Assembly: GCA_945956915.1 (NCBI GenBank)
Contig: CAMFJH010000014.1
Coordinates: forward strand, 1 to 57,439
Direction: 5' to 3'
Length of the DNA stretch: 57,439 bases
Origin: an uncultured Francisellaceae bacterium
Lineage (GTDB): Bacteria > Pseudomonadota > Gammaproteobacteria > UBA6186 > Azoamicaceae
Shown: positions 7,901-17,211 of the stretch, piece by piece
How positions within the stretch are numbered: position 1 is the stretch's first letter
Layout of the letters: the number at the start of each line of letters is the position of its first letter
Made by a program: the position numbers and the translations under genes
The notes under the pieces: model-generated
What the model was told of the DNA's origin: nothing
The model's input: only the letters and a program-made list of their open reading frames with translations
Databases searched by the model: none

Positions 7901-9019
7901 ATGCGTCCCAGAGATTATTTCCCATTAGGTTTAGCAGAAGGAGAAGCCTTTTGTAACCGTGTACATGAAACACAAGTGTTGGTCGAAAATATTCGTAATG
8001 TAAAACATTCGCTCATTGTTGCAACTCGTAAATATGGAAAATCTAGCCTTGTTCAGCATGCATTGCATACAACTAAAGTTCCCCATACAGAGATTGACTT
8101 CTTTTTAGCAAGTAATGAGAAAAGTATTGAAACATACATTTTAAACGGTGTAATTGATTTAGTAGGTAAAGCACTGGGACCATTCGACAAACTGATTTCT
8201 TCTATTAAAAGGTATGTAAAACACCTTAAACCCAAGTTGGAAATTGCAGAGATTATTAAATTAGAATTTGCTACTGACAACATTGCGGATTCAGCAATGA
8301 ATGTTAAAGAAGCTTTAATGATGTTAGAAAAATTATTAGAAGAAAAAAATAAACAGGCAGTCCTTTGGTTAGATGAGTTCCAAATGGTTGGGCACATTAG
8401 CAATGGGGTTGCAATGGAAGCTGCAATTCGACATGTCGCACAAAAAACGAAAAATTTAATGATTATTTTTTCGGGAAGCAATCGGCGTATGCTGTTGAAT
8501 ATGTTTGAAGATGATACAAAGCCTCTGTATAAACTTTGTTGGAAAATTGAATTGAATAGAATTTCAGAGCAGCATTATCGTGAACATTTGCAAAAAGTTG
8601 CTAAACTTTTTTGGAAAAAATCTTTGCCTGAAAGCTTAGAAACAGTGCTGTTGGAGTTGTCGGAAAGACATCCTTATTATCTGAATAAATTATGTGATAG
8701 AATATGGAGCTATTTTCCAAAAACATTGCCGACAATAGAAGATGCCTATGATGCTTGGCAAGAGATTTTAGATGAAGAGAAAAGTGATATAGTGAAAGAA
8801 ATTTCTCTTCTTTCACCCAATCAAAAAAAGGTATTAATTTTTTTAGCTAAAGGTGAAACGCCTTTGATGAGCTCTAAAAAAGTGATCCTAGAATTGGAAA
8901 TAACGAGTAGTTCTATCCTGCTTGTTTTGCAGGCACTGGAAGCAAAAGATATCATTGAAAAATTGGAAATAGGGTATCGGATTGTCAATCCGGTTTTAAA
9001 GCATTATGCTCTAAAATAG
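7901..9019 (+). CDS. Archaeal-type AAA ATPase (ATPase_2-like), 372 aa
   Basis: This is a P-loop ATPase of the group often annotated as 'ATPase domain predominantly from Archaea'. The N-terminal lead-in is a typical RE-x-E-like recognition region. The P-loop is degenerate, ATRKYGKSSL (residues 47-56), keeping GKS. Walker B is AVLWLDEFQ (near 155-163) with the acidic pair, and a sensor-like FSGSNRRML (near 190) follows. The C-terminal 80 residues look like a winged helix (LSPNQKKVLIFLAKGE, then a helix-turn-helix-like stretch). A good AAAGGAG ribosome site precedes the ATG. These ATPases are often mobile and their cellular role is mostly unknown. A remnant of a related gene lies at 33049. Confidence 0.8.
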   Translation: MRPRDYFPLGLAEGEAFCNRVHETQVLVENIRNVKHSLIVATRKYGKSSLVQHALHTTKVPHTEIDFFLASNEKSIETYILNGVIDLVGKALGPFDKLISSIKRYVKHLKPKLEIAEIIKLEFATDNIADSAMNVKEALMMLEKLLEEKNKQAVLWLDEFQMVGHISNGVAMEAAIRHVAQKTKNLMIIFSGSNRRMLLNMFEDDTKPLYKLCWKIELNRISEQHYREHLQKVAKLFWKKSLPESLETVLLELSERHPYYLNKLCDRIWSYFPKTLPTIEDAYDAWQEILDEEKSDIVKEISLLSPNQKKVLIFLAKGETPLMSSKKVILELEITSSSILLVLQALEAKDIIEKLEIGYRIVNPVLKHYALK

Positions 9020-9031
9020 AAAAATAATATA

Positions 9032-10324
9032 TCAGCTGGCGGGAGATTTTAAAATCTGATTTGCGTACATTTCTACCATGGCTTTATAACCACTCAATAC
9101 AGCGCCTTCAAGTGTTGCAGGATAACCCGTTTGAGTATAATCACCAGCCAAATAAAGATTAGAAATTGGTGTTTTTTGAGTAGGACGTAATTTTTCTACA
9201 TCTACTGCACAAGAAAAAGCTGCTTGTTTTTCAGTAATAATTTTATAATGAATAGGTTTCAAATCGATATAAGGTTTTATTTCTTCTATAATTTTTTCAA
9301 CAAGCGCTGTGTGCGATAACTCTTGATGTGGGCCATTGCCGGAAATAATGACGCTGACTATGTTGGGGTCTTCACAGAGTGTTCTATCAAAAACCCATTG
9401 CCCAGTTGTGCCTATTAAGCCAATAAGAGGATGAGGCAAAAAAATCGCTGAGGAAAACTGTAAATAGACAGTCGTAATCGGTTGATGTTGCATTTGTTGA
9501 AGTTGATTTTGAACTTCAAAGAGAGCGGGAATAGGTTGAATAACTTTAAGTGTTGTTTTGGCAGAGGTTGCTAGAATCAATTGGTCAGCTCGCCATCTAT
9601 GTGTTTGAGTTGAAGCACCTATACATTGATTATTGTCTAGATCTAGCGTTTGAATTCTTTGATTAAAAATGATTTCATGTCCCTTTGATTTTAAGTAATC
9701 AATAGCAGGAATGGGGAGTAATTGACTTAAATCCTTTTTGGGGTATAGCCAGTGTGAAAAAGATTGCGTTTGTTTAAATACCTGTTTAAATACATTGAGA
9801 AATACATGTGTAGAAGCTTCGCTGATAGGTGTGGTTAGCGCGGCTAACACAAGGGGTTCCCAAAAAATGCGAATTAAATGATCGGATTGATGCTGACTTT
9901 TTAAAAAATCTAGGACCGCCAGATCTCGAGCAGGGTACTTGGAATGATAAAAACGAAAAACTTGCATTTTTTCAGATAGGCTAAAGCCTTTTGCTTTTAA
10001 AAGACCAAAAAGTAAATGCAGCGGAGCAGGAGATGTTTTGAGATTTAATCTTTGTTGGGAAGTGTAAAAATTAAAAGGCATGCGTTTTAAAACTTTATTT
10101 TCAGGAATTTTAAGAATATCTAACAATTTTAAAAAATGTTGATAAGCGCCCATCAAAACATGTTGCCCATTATCGACTGTTTTTGTTCCAAAAGACACTG
10201 AACGCGCTCGACCACCTGCTTGGGGGGCAGCTTCAAGTACGGTAATACGCGTGTTATCTTTTTGGGCAAGGTGAATCGCGGCAGAAAGACCTGCCCATCC
10301 AGCACCAATGATTAGGGTGTGCAT
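9032..10324 (-). CDS. hpnE: Hydroxysqualene dehydroxylase HpnE (FAD amine oxidoreductase)
   Basis: This is the last step of the bacterial three-enzyme squalene route, in which HpnE reduces hydroxysqualene to squalene. The N-terminus LIIGAGWAGLSAAIHLA is a textbook dinucleotide-binding motif. It is followed by the FAD-contacting VLEA and GGRARS, and the C-terminus carries NLYLAGDYTQTGYPATLEGAVLSGYKA, the FAD-binding end of this family. The 430-aa length is normal. Its start overlaps the end of hpnD by 13 bases, and the operon reads gph-hpnC-hpnD-hpnE. The phytoene desaturase family is the alternative, but the HpnC-HpnD context decides the assignment. Confidence 0.92.
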   Translation of the reverse strand: MHTLIIGAGWAGLSAAIHLAQKDNTRITVLEAAPQAGGRARSVSFGTKTVDNGQHVLMGAYQHFLKLLDILKIPENKVLKRMPFNFYTSQQRLNLKTSPAPLHLLFGLLKAKGFSLSEKMQVFRFYHSKYPARDLAVLDFLKSQHQSDHLIRIFWEPLVLAALTTPISEASTHVFLNVFKQVFKQTQSFSHWLYPKKDLSQLLPIPAIDYLKSKGHEIIFNQRIQTLDLDNNQCIGASTQTHRWRADQLILATSAKTTLKVIQPIPALFEVQNQLQQMQHQPITTVYLQFSSAIFLPHPLIGLIGTTGQWVFDRTLCEDPNIVSVIISGNGPHQELSHTALVEKIIEEIKPYIDLKPIHYKIITEKQAAFSCAVDVEKLRPTQKTPISNLYLAGDYTQTGYPATLEGAVLSGYKAMVEMYANQILKSPAS

Positions 10325-11172
10325 GGTTTTTTTATTTGCCTAGAAGTACGCCAAGCTATCCATAATTTTCTAAGAGGTGTCAAGGCGATACGCTGATGCA
10401 AGACTTGGAAATTAGATTTTTCAATTTCAGTTAATAAACAAAAATAAATTTTTGCCATAATAAGACCACTGCGTTGATTATACTGCTCTTCAGGGGGTAA
10501 TAACTGTAAGGCTTTTTCATAATAAGTTTTGGCACGTGCACTTTGGTATTGCATTAAAGCACTAAAGTTTTCTGAATACTGTTGGGTTGCCAATTCTTTT
10601 GCTTGTACAGAAAATCTATTCAATTCTTCTTCAGGGATATAAATTCGACCGCGTTTGGCATCTTCGCCTACATCACGAATGATGTTTACCAATTGTAAAG
10701 CCAAGCCTAGATTTTTTGCATATTCTAAAGTTTGAGGGTTTTGCATGCCGAAAATTTCTACAGCCAGTAATCCTACCGTACTGGCAACACAATGACAATA
10801 CAAACGCAAATCTTCAAAAGTTTGATACCCTTGATATTGTAAATCCATTTGCATGCCTTGTAATATTTCCAGAAATAATATTTTTTTGAGATCAAATTGT
10901 TTTAGAGCAGTCAATAAAGCTTTGCCAACAGGATGTTGAGGGATGCCTGTATAGACCCTTTCGATTTCTGAATGCCAAAAAAGTAGTTTTTGTTCTGCGA
11001 TGGTTTTATCGGTGCCATTGTCTACAATATCATCCACTTCACGACAAAAAGCATAGACAGCAATAATGGCTTGTTGTGCCATCTCGGGTAAGAATAAAAA
11101 ACTGTAATAAAAACTAGACCCGCTCTGAGCAGCTTTTTTTCGGCAGTAATGATCTTCAGGACTGATTTTCAT
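10312..11172 (-). CDS. hpnD: Presqualene diphosphate synthase HpnD
   Basis: This trans-prenyltransferase of the squalene/phytoene synthase superfamily condenses two farnesyl diphosphates to presqualene diphosphate. The two aspartate-rich motifs are present: CREVDDIVD near residue 45 and IIRDVGEDAKRGRIYIP near residue 165. YCHCVASTVG is the conserved helix before the second motif. The length (286 aa) fits. The ATG at 11172 has AAGGTGAGC just upstream. It sits four bases after hpnC and overlaps hpnE. The acid motif (EVDDIVD, VGEDAKRGR) is the HpnD type, distinguishing it from the hpnC product. Confidence 0.93.
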   Translation of the reverse strand: MKISPEDHYCRKKAAQSGSSFYYSFLFLPEMAQQAIIAVYAFCREVDDIVDNGTDKTIAEQKLLFWHSEIERVYTGIPQHPVGKALLTALKQFDLKKILFLEILQGMQMDLQYQGYQTFEDLRLYCHCVASTVGLLAVEIFGMQNPQTLEYAKNLGLALQLVNIIRDVGEDAKRGRIYIPEEELNRFSVQAKELATQQYSENFSALMQYQSARAKTYYEKALQLLPPEEQYNQRSGLIMAKIYFCLLTEIEKSNFQVLHQRIALTPLRKLWIAWRTSRQIKKPCTP

Positions 11173-11176
11173 TTGC

Positions 11177-12064
11177 TCACCTTAACATATAATTCTGATA
11201 CTGGCAAGATAGAGCATGCCATAAGATCGTAGGCAAATGTTTATATCCTATTGTAGGTCTTTGATAGACATTTTGTCTTGCATTTAATTGTTTGAGCATT
11301 ATTTTGGCACAGACTATCATCATTCGAATTTCGTATCCAAAAATTCCCGGCAAATGTTTACCTAATTCTGCACCTTTTTGAATAAAATCATTTGCTAACA
11401 CCCATTGGTTTTGAATTAAGAGATTTATTTGGGCATTTAGTTTAGCAGCTTGAAGATCTTGTTTGCTAACAGCTAAGGCTTGCATTTGATCTTGGGGCAA
11501 ATAATAGCGATTACGAAATTGGATATCCGATTTTAAATCCTGTAAAAAATTAATTAATTGCAAAGCAGTACAAATATGATCAGAGGCTAATAAGTTTTTC
11601 TCAGTATCTTGATGCGTTAAATGCAATAACAAACGTCCAACAGGATTGGCTGAATATTGGCAGTATTCTAAAATTTCTTGAACATTGGCATAGTCGGGTT
11701 TTAATACATCTTGTTTAAAAGCTTTTAATAAATCAAAAAATAAATCAATCGGTAGTTGATGGGTGCGAATCGTATCTTCTAAAGCAATAAATAAGGTATC
11801 TTTAACAGGAGTATGATTTTGAATATATTCAAGTTGTTGCCAGTAGTTATCTAATAAAGCTAAACGTTCTTGCGGCGTGAAATCTCCTTCATCGGCAATG
11901 TCATCCGCAGTTCTTGCAAATGCATAAATAACGGCAATAGGGCGACGTAGTTTTTTTGCTAATAGGCGTGAGGCTACTGGAAAATTTTCATAATGTGAAC
12001 GTGCAAGGACTTCACAAGATTGATAGGCATTTTCTAGATTAAGCGCATCTGCTGATAATATCAT
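11177..12064 (-). CDS. hpnC: Hydroxysqualene synthase HpnC
   Basis: This is the second enzyme of the three-step squalene route, converting presqualene diphosphate to hydroxysqualene. It belongs to the same superfamily as hpnD and has the characteristic N-terminus SHYENFPVASRLL typical of HpnC, ARTADDIADEG as the first aspartate motif, and QLINFLQDLKSDIQFRNRYYLP as the second. I place the start at the ATG at 12064 (295 aa), because the longer frame from 12133 overlaps gph and adds residues foreign to the family. No clear Shine-Dalgarno precedes it, and translation is probably coupled to gph, whose stop is five bases upstream. Confidence 0.92.
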   Translation of the reverse strand: MILSADALNLENAYQSCEVLARSHYENFPVASRLLAKKLRRPIAVIYAFARTADDIADEGDFTPQERLALLDNYWQQLEYIQNHTPVKDTLFIALEDTIRTHQLPIDLFFDLLKAFKQDVLKPDYANVQEILEYCQYSANPVGRLLLHLTHQDTEKNLLASDHICTALQLINFLQDLKSDIQFRNRYYLPQDQMQALAVSKQDLQAAKLNAQINLLIQNQWVLANDFIQKGAELGKHLPGIFGYEIRMMIVCAKIMLKQLNARQNVYQRPTIGYKHLPTILWHALSCQYQNYMLR

Positions 12065-12068
12065 GGTA

Positions 12069-12737
12069 TTATTTTGAATTAAGTAGCCATTTTTTTTGTA
12101 AATAAGGCCAAATTTCGGTGGCGTGGTGAACATAGTGATCCGCCTCCCAATTTAAAGCCTCTTCAATGCTGTCGATGTAACCAAACAAAGCACCGATGGT
12201 AAACATGCCTGCGGCTTTTCCAGCTTCAATATCACGTGCCGCATCGCCAATATAAATACAGTGTTCAGGCTGAACTGCCATTTTTTTGCAAGCGTATAGT
12301 AAGGGTTCGGGGTGAGGTTTACTATTAGGCGTTGTATCACCACTGACGATGCATGCTGCTTTATGAGATAATTGTAAACGCTCCATAAGCGGATTCGTTA
12401 AAAATGCGGGTTTGTTTGTGACAATACCCCAAGCAATTTGGTGATTTTCTAAGTGATCTAATAATTCTAATATTCCCGGAAAAGGCAGAGCATGAATAGC
12501 TAATTGTTCTTGATAGAGTTTTATACACTGCTGTACAACAGCGGCATAAGTGGGATCTGTAGGTTTTAGCCCAAAACCTGTATACAGCATAGCCTCAACA
12601 CCGTGAGAAACAGTAGGGCGTATAATTTCAATACTAAGAGGTGGTTTATCAAACGAGGTACGCAGAGTATTAATCGCGTAGGCGAAATCGGGTGCTGTAT
12701 CTAATAAAGTGCCGTCTAAATCAAAGAGTAGGGTCAT
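12069..12737 (-). CDS. gph: HAD-family phosphoglycolate phosphatase (Gph-like)
   Basis: This HAD phosphatase is probably for 2-phosphoglycolate or a related phosphometabolite. Motif I is LLFDLDGTLLDT near residues 3-14, motif II is the IVTNK segment, motif III is the SKPHPEPLLYACKK lysine, and motif IV is IYIGDAARDIEAGKAAG with the acidic pair. I use the ATG at 12737, preceded by TGAGG seven bases upstream, giving 222 aa; the longer frame begins with TTG. The same family includes MupP, the N-acetylmuramic acid 6-phosphate phosphatase of gammaproteobacteria, which often sits next to ubiG. Substrate is therefore not certain. It is the first gene of the squalene operon. Confidence 0.8.
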   Translation of the reverse strand: MTLLFDLDGTLLDTAPDFAYAINTLRTSFDKPPLSIEIIRPTVSHGVEAMLYTGFGLKPTDPTYAAVVQQCIKLYQEQLAIHALPFPGILELLDHLENHQIAWGIVTNKPAFLTNPLMERLQLSHKAACIVSGDTTPNSKPHPEPLLYACKKMAVQPEHCIYIGDAARDIEAGKAAGMFTIGALFGYIDSIEEALNWEADHYVHHATEIWPYLQKKWLLNSK

Positions 12738-12847
12738 TAAATGCCTCAAAAAATATAGATTACAAGGAGTATGGCTTAGAGTAACATTACAGAGCCTTAT
12801 TTAAAATAGCTTAAAAAATTTGCTTTTTGCTTTTAATGAGTTTAAAC

Positions 12848-12869
12848 TATAACCAGTCAGACCGGTTAT
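12848..12869 (+). promoter_or_regulatory. Palindromic operator of the toxin-antitoxin operon, overlapping a -10-like box
   Basis: AACCAGTCAGACCGGTT at 12851-12867 is a 17-base palindrome with eight-base arms that differ at one position. It sits 14 bases before the antitoxin ATG at 12882. The sequence TATAAC at 12848-12853 resembles a -10 box and overlaps the left arm. Phd/YefM-type antitoxins autoregulate by binding such palindromes, so this is the likely operator. No convincing -35 box was found at standard spacing. Confidence 0.6.
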
Positions 12870-12881
12870 ATGAGGTGCGTT

Positions 12882-13130
12882 ATGTCTATTTGGCAATCCC
12901 AGGAAGCAAAGGCTCACTTTAGTGAATTTGTACGTGCTTGTGTGTCTGAAGGCCCACAGATTGTTTCTGTACGTGGTATACAAGAAGCCGTTCTAATATC
13001 AAAAAAAGATTATGATAACCTTGTAGGTACACCTTTAACCTTTTTAGAATTTATAGCAAAATCACCTCTAAAAGGTATTGCATTAGACATAGAAAGAGAT
13101 AAATCCAGTGATAGAGATATTGAATTATGA
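12882..13130 (+). CDS. Antitoxin of the Phd/YefM family
   Basis: This is an 82-aa type II antitoxin. The start SIWQSQEAKAHFSEFVRAC is the typical Phd/YefM DNA-binding fold with the W-x-x-x-E/x-A-K-x-x-F-S-E-x-V pattern. It is followed by GPQIVSVRGIQEAVLISKKDYD, the second half of the fold. The acidic C-terminal tail (DIERDKSSDRDIEL) would neutralise the toxin. The ATG at 12882 is preferred over that at 12870, because GAGGT lies six to seven bases before it. Its stop overlaps the toxin start (ATGA), so the pair is translationally coupled. Confidence 0.9.
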   Translation: MSIWQSQEAKAHFSEFVRACVSEGPQIVSVRGIQEAVLISKKDYDNLVGTPLTFLEFIAKSPLKGIALDIERDKSSDRDIEL

Positions 13131-13540
13131 GTTATCTTATTGATACCAATGTGCTATCTGAAACATTCAAACCGATGCCAAATCCCCAAGTTATTCAATG
13201 GTTCTCGAAGGTGCCTTCCGATGCCTTATTTATCAGTGTTTTAACCTTAGGTGAAATTAGAAAAGGTATAGAAAAACTAAATAGCAATGTACGAAAAAAT
13301 GAGTTTATCATTTGGCTTGAGCATGATATTGTGGTATGGTTTGGATCACGAATAATACCAATTAATTCGGAGGTTGCAGATCGCTGGGGACATATGATGG
13401 CTCATTCCGAGCGTACACTTCCAGCAATTGATGGATTACTAGCAGCTACTGCTTTTACACATAATTTAAAAATTGTAACACGCAATATTAAAGATTTTAT
13501 TATCCCAGGCTTAGAAGTGATTAATCCATTTGATCTATAA
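13127..13540 (+). CDS. vapC: PIN-domain toxin (VapC-like ribonuclease)
   Basis: This is a 137-aa PIN endoribonuclease, the toxin of the pair. The first catalytic Asp is in YLIDTNVLSE, the conserved Glu is in TLGEIRKGIEKL, and the third acidic cluster is in PAIDGLLAATA, followed by the TRNIKDF segment. It resembles the FitB/VapC type that prefers Phd/YefM partners. The start overlaps the antitoxin stop by four bases. Complete and apparently functional; the RNA target cannot be told from the sequence. Confidence 0.9.
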   Translation: MSYLIDTNVLSETFKPMPNPQVIQWFSKVPSDALFISVLTLGEIRKGIEKLNSNVRKNEFIIWLEHDIVVWFGSRIIPINSEVADRWGHMMAHSERTLPAIDGLLAATAFTHNLKIVTRNIKDFIIPGLEVINPFDL

Positions 13541-13666
13541 AGTTTCCAGGGCCAGCTAACTAGATAATTTAATTCTTGGATTTTGAATGTCTTCTAAACC
13601 TAATTTCGGATATAATCATTTTTATATTCTTAAATCTTGGGCTATAAAAATCAAAGGGTGATGCGT

Positions 13667-16600
13667 ATGGATGATGTACAAGCTTGTAATAGCCAACAGG
13701 GTTCATTAATGACGACTCGTCGTTTTTTACCTTTGTTTATCACGCAGTTCTTAGGTGCATTTAATGATAATGTTTTAAAAAATGCGATCATTATCCTGAT
13801 TACCTATCGTGTGGGGCAAGCTGCAAGTTTGAGTGCATCTCAGCTGATTTCCTTGGCTGCTGGTATATTTATTTTGCCTTTCTTTTTATTTTCAGCAACA
13901 GCAGGACAACTTGCCGATAAATACGAGAAAGCCAAGTTGATTGGCATCATAAAATTTTTTGAAATTATGGTTATGTTGCTTGCAACATTTGGCTTTTTTT
14001 ATCAAAGTCTGAGTATTCTTCTTTCTGCTTTATTTTTAATCGGTATTCAAGCAAGCTTTTTTGGGCCTTTGAAATATGCAATCTTGCCTGAGCAAATTGA
14101 TAATCATCAACTGGTGTCTGCCAATGGCCTAATTGAAGCCGGAACATTTATTGGTATTTTACTGGGTTCTTTGACGGGTGGATTATTAGTATTGGCTCCG
14201 GGTGGCAGTTATATTATTTCCTTCATTATAGTGGGCATCGCGATTACTGGGTTCATCAGCAGTTTGTATATCCCCAAATCAGAAGTACAGACGCATCAAG
14301 TTACTCTCAGTATAAATGGCTTTGCTGAAACCTTAAGTCTTATTCGATATACCAAAAAATACCCTAATCTGTACATCACTATTTTGGGTATTTCATGGTT
14401 TTGGTTATTAGGCTCAGTATTTATGTCTTTGTTTCCCATTATTACTAAAGATTTGATTGGTGCTAATGAAACAGTTTCTACGCTTTTTATCGCAATATTT
14501 TCTGTTGGTATTGCCTTGGGGTCCTTATTATGCAACCGCGTTGTGCAGGGTAAAAATCAAATTACTTACATTCCTTTGGGCGCTTTAGGCATGACTGTTT
14601 TTATACTCGATCTTTATTTTGCCTTGCCCTCGTTATCGGTACCTAAAGACTCTTTGATAGGCTTAGGCAGTTTTTGGGGTAGCCTAAACAATATTCATAT
14701 TGCGATTGATTTACTGATGGTTGCTGTTTTTGGTGGTTTATATACTGTACCCCTTTATACATTGTTACAACAAAAAAGCGAAAGCTCGCATCGGGCACGT
14801 GTAATAGCTTCTAATAATATTTACAACGCATTATTTATGGTAGTGGGTGCCATCTTCACGATGTTGCTGCTAAAGTTATTTCAGGTGAATACTTTATTTT
14901 TAATTTTGGGTCTATCTTCAGCTTTTGTCACTGTTTACATTTGTAAATTGTTACCTGATCATTTAATCAAAGCTTTGTTTATTTGGATTTTAAAAGCCAT
15001 CTATAAAGTAAAAGTAGAAGGTCTTGAAAATTTTGAAAATGCAGGCAAACGTTTAGTGATTGTAGCCAATCACACTTCTTATTTAGATGGGCTTTTATTG
15101 GCAAGTTTCTTGCCTGAAAAGCTGAATTATGCTGTTGATAGTTATACTGCTGAAAAATGGTGGGTTAAATTATTTTTAAAAATGGTTAATTTCTTCCCAC
15201 TAAACCCAACCAATCCTATGGCTATAAAATCGTTGATTGATTTTGTTAAGAAAGACAATAAATGTGTGATTTTCCCTGAAGGCCGCCTGACAATGACGGG
15301 GGCTTTGATGAAAATATATGAAGGGCCGGGGTTAATCGTGGATAAGGCCGATGCACAATTATTGCCTATTTGTATTCAAGGTGCGCAATTCACTCCTTTT
15401 TCTCGTTTAAGAGGCAAAGTAAGCATTCGATTTTTTTCTCCGATTACGATTTCTATTTTCCCTCCTCAATCCTTAGATATAGATCCTTTGATTAAAGGCA
15501 GAGAACGAAGACAAATATTAAGTACAAAACTATATGATCTAATGACACGCACCTTATTCGAGTGTAGTGATTATAAAAGAACCCTTTTTGATGCTCTAAT
15601 AGATGCAAAAGAAACACATGGGCGTGCTTATTCTGTTATAGAAGATGTAGAGCGTAAACCTACAAATTATCAACAATTGATAACACGCAGTTTTATTTTG
15701 GGCAATTTAATGGCAACTCAAACCAAAGCCGGTGAAAGTGTGGGCATTTTATTGCCTAATATGATTTCTAGCGTTTTAACTTTTTTTGGTTTACAAGCCT
15801 ATTGCCGCATTCCAGCGATGTTGAATTTTTCATCAGGTATTAAGAACGTACTGATAGCCTGTCAAACGGCGTGTATTAAGACGGTATATACTTCTATTAA
15901 GTTTGTAGAATTAGCAAAACTGACAGAGATGGTAAAAGCTTTGCAGGAGGCAGGCATAGTTGTTATTTATTTAGAAGATGCTCGCGATAAAGTAGGCTTG
16001 TTTAAAAAACTAAAAGGCCTAATAATGGCTCAATTTCCTAGGCTTTCGTATTTTTGGATAAATTATTCTAAAAGCATGGCTAATTTGCGTGATCCCAGTG
16101 CGGCTGCAGTTATTTTGTTTACTTCCGGATCAGAAGGCACGCCTAAGGGCGTTGTGTTATCACATACTAACATTCAAGCTAATCGCTTTCAATTAAGTGC
16201 CTGCATAGACTTTACAAGCAATGACAAAATATTTAATGCCTTGCCTATTTTCCATTCTTTTGGATTAACAGCAGGGATGTTATTGCCTTTATTATCGGGT
16301 GTGCATATGTTTTTATATCCATCACCTTTGCATTATCGCATTATTCCAGAGTTATCTTACGATACCAATGCCACTATTTTGTTTGGAACGAATACTTTTT
16401 TATCAGCTTATGCAAGATGCGCACATGCCTATGATTTTTATAGTATTCGTTATGTCTTTGCGGGTGCTGAAAAGCTGCAATCAGACACACATTTGTCTTG
16501 GTTAGAAAAATTTGGTGTGCGTATTTTTGAAGGCTATGGTGCAACCGAAACTTCTCCGGTCTTATCGATGAATACCCCCATGCATTCTAAAACAGGCACA

Positions 16601-17182
16601 GTTGGACGCTTCTTACCCGCCATACGGTATCAATTAGAGCCAGTGCCAGGCCTTGAAGAAGGTGGTGCCTTAAAGGTCTCGGGCCCTAATATCATGAAAG
16701 GGTATTTATTAGCGGATAATCCGGGTGTGCTTGTGCCTTTAGCGGATAAGTGGTATAGCACCGGGGATATCGTAAGCATAGATACAATGGGGTATATTAG
16801 CATCCAAGGACGGGTCAAACGTTTTGCGAAGATTTCTGGCGAAATGGTTTCTTTGCCCATGGTAGAAAGCGAAATATTTCGTTTATGGCCAGAGGCTCAA
16901 CATGCGGTTATCAGCGTGCCAGATGAAAAAAAGGGTGAGCAAATTATTTTAATCACAACACAAACAGAAGCCACGCGCGATAAAATTATTCAACATGCCA
17001 AAGCCAATCAAATGGCTGATGTAGCTATTCCTAAAAAAATAGTTATTATAAGAAGTATTCCGCTCTTGGGTACTGGAAAAGTGGATTATACAACTTTGAA
17101 AGAAAATTACTTATTATCCATTTCAGAATCTACAGCCAAATCTGATTCAAAAAGTATGGAATTAGATACAGAAGTTGTTTAA
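13667..17182 (+). CDS. Lysophospholipid transporter - acyltransferase - acyl-ACP synthetase fusion (LplT-Aas)
   Basis: One 1171-aa polypeptide joins two E. coli proteins, LplT and Aas. Residues about 15-420 are an MFS permease that flips lysophosphatidylethanolamine inward (start: PLFITQFLGAFNDNVLKNA). Residues about 440-640 are a PlsC-type acyltransferase with NHTSYLD near 467 and FPEGRLT near 535. Residues 680-1150 are an AMP-forming acyl-ACP synthetase with FTSGSEGTPKG near 818, EGYGATETSP near 955 and YSTGD. Together they import and re-acylate lysophospholipids. I start at the ATG at 13667, because AAAGGGTG lies just upstream; ATGs at 13661 and 13709 are alternatives. Fused forms are known in several gammaproteobacteria. 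Confidence 0.92.
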   Translation: MDDVQACNSQQGSLMTTRRFLPLFITQFLGAFNDNVLKNAIIILITYRVGQAASLSASQLISLAAGIFILPFFLFSATAGQLADKYEKAKLIGIIKFFEIMVMLLATFGFFYQSLSILLSALFLIGIQASFFGPLKYAILPEQIDNHQLVSANGLIEAGTFIGILLGSLTGGLLVLAPGGSYIISFIIVGIAITGFISSLYIPKSEVQTHQVTLSINGFAETLSLIRYTKKYPNLYITILGISWFWLLGSVFMSLFPIITKDLIGANETVSTLFIAIFSVGIALGSLLCNRVVQGKNQITYIPLGALGMTVFILDLYFALPSLSVPKDSLIGLGSFWGSLNNIHIAIDLLMVAVFGGLYTVPLYTLLQQKSESSHRARVIASNNIYNALFMVVGAIFTMLLLKLFQVNTLFLILGLSSAFVTVYICKLLPDHLIKALFIWILKAIYKVKVEGLENFENAGKRLVIVANHTSYLDGLLLASFLPEKLNYAVDSYTAEKWWVKLFLKMVNFFPLNPTNPMAIKSLIDFVKKDNKCVIFPEGRLTMTGALMKIYEGPGLIVDKADAQLLPICIQGAQFTPFSRLRGKVSIRFFSPITISIFPPQSLDIDPLIKGRERRQILSTKLYDLMTRTLFECSDYKRTLFDALIDAKETHGRAYSVIEDVERKPTNYQQLITRSFILGNLMATQTKAGESVGILLPNMISSVLTFFGLQAYCRIPAMLNFSSGIKNVLIACQTACIKTVYTSIKFVELAKLTEMVKALQEAGIVVIYLEDARDKVGLFKKLKGLIMAQFPRLSYFWINYSKSMANLRDPSAAAVILFTSGSEGTPKGVVLSHTNIQANRFQLSACIDFTSNDKIFNALPIFHSFGLTAGMLLPLLSGVHMFLYPSPLHYRIIPELSYDTNATILFGTNTFLSAYARCAHAYDFYSIRYVFAGAEKLQSDTHLSWLEKFGVRIFEGYGATETSPVLSMNTPMHSKTGTVGRFLPAIRYQLEPVPGLEEGGALKVSGPNIMKGYLLADNPGVLVPLADKWYSTGDIVSIDTMGYISIQGRVKRFAKISGEMVSLPMVESEIFRLWPEAQHAVISVPDEKKGEQIILITTQTEATRDKIIQHAKANQMADVAIPKKIVIIRSIPLLGTGKVDYTTLKENYLLSISESTAKSDSKSMELDTEVV

Positions 17183-17211
17183 TTCAATTTATAAATACTA
17201 AAAGTGAGTTT

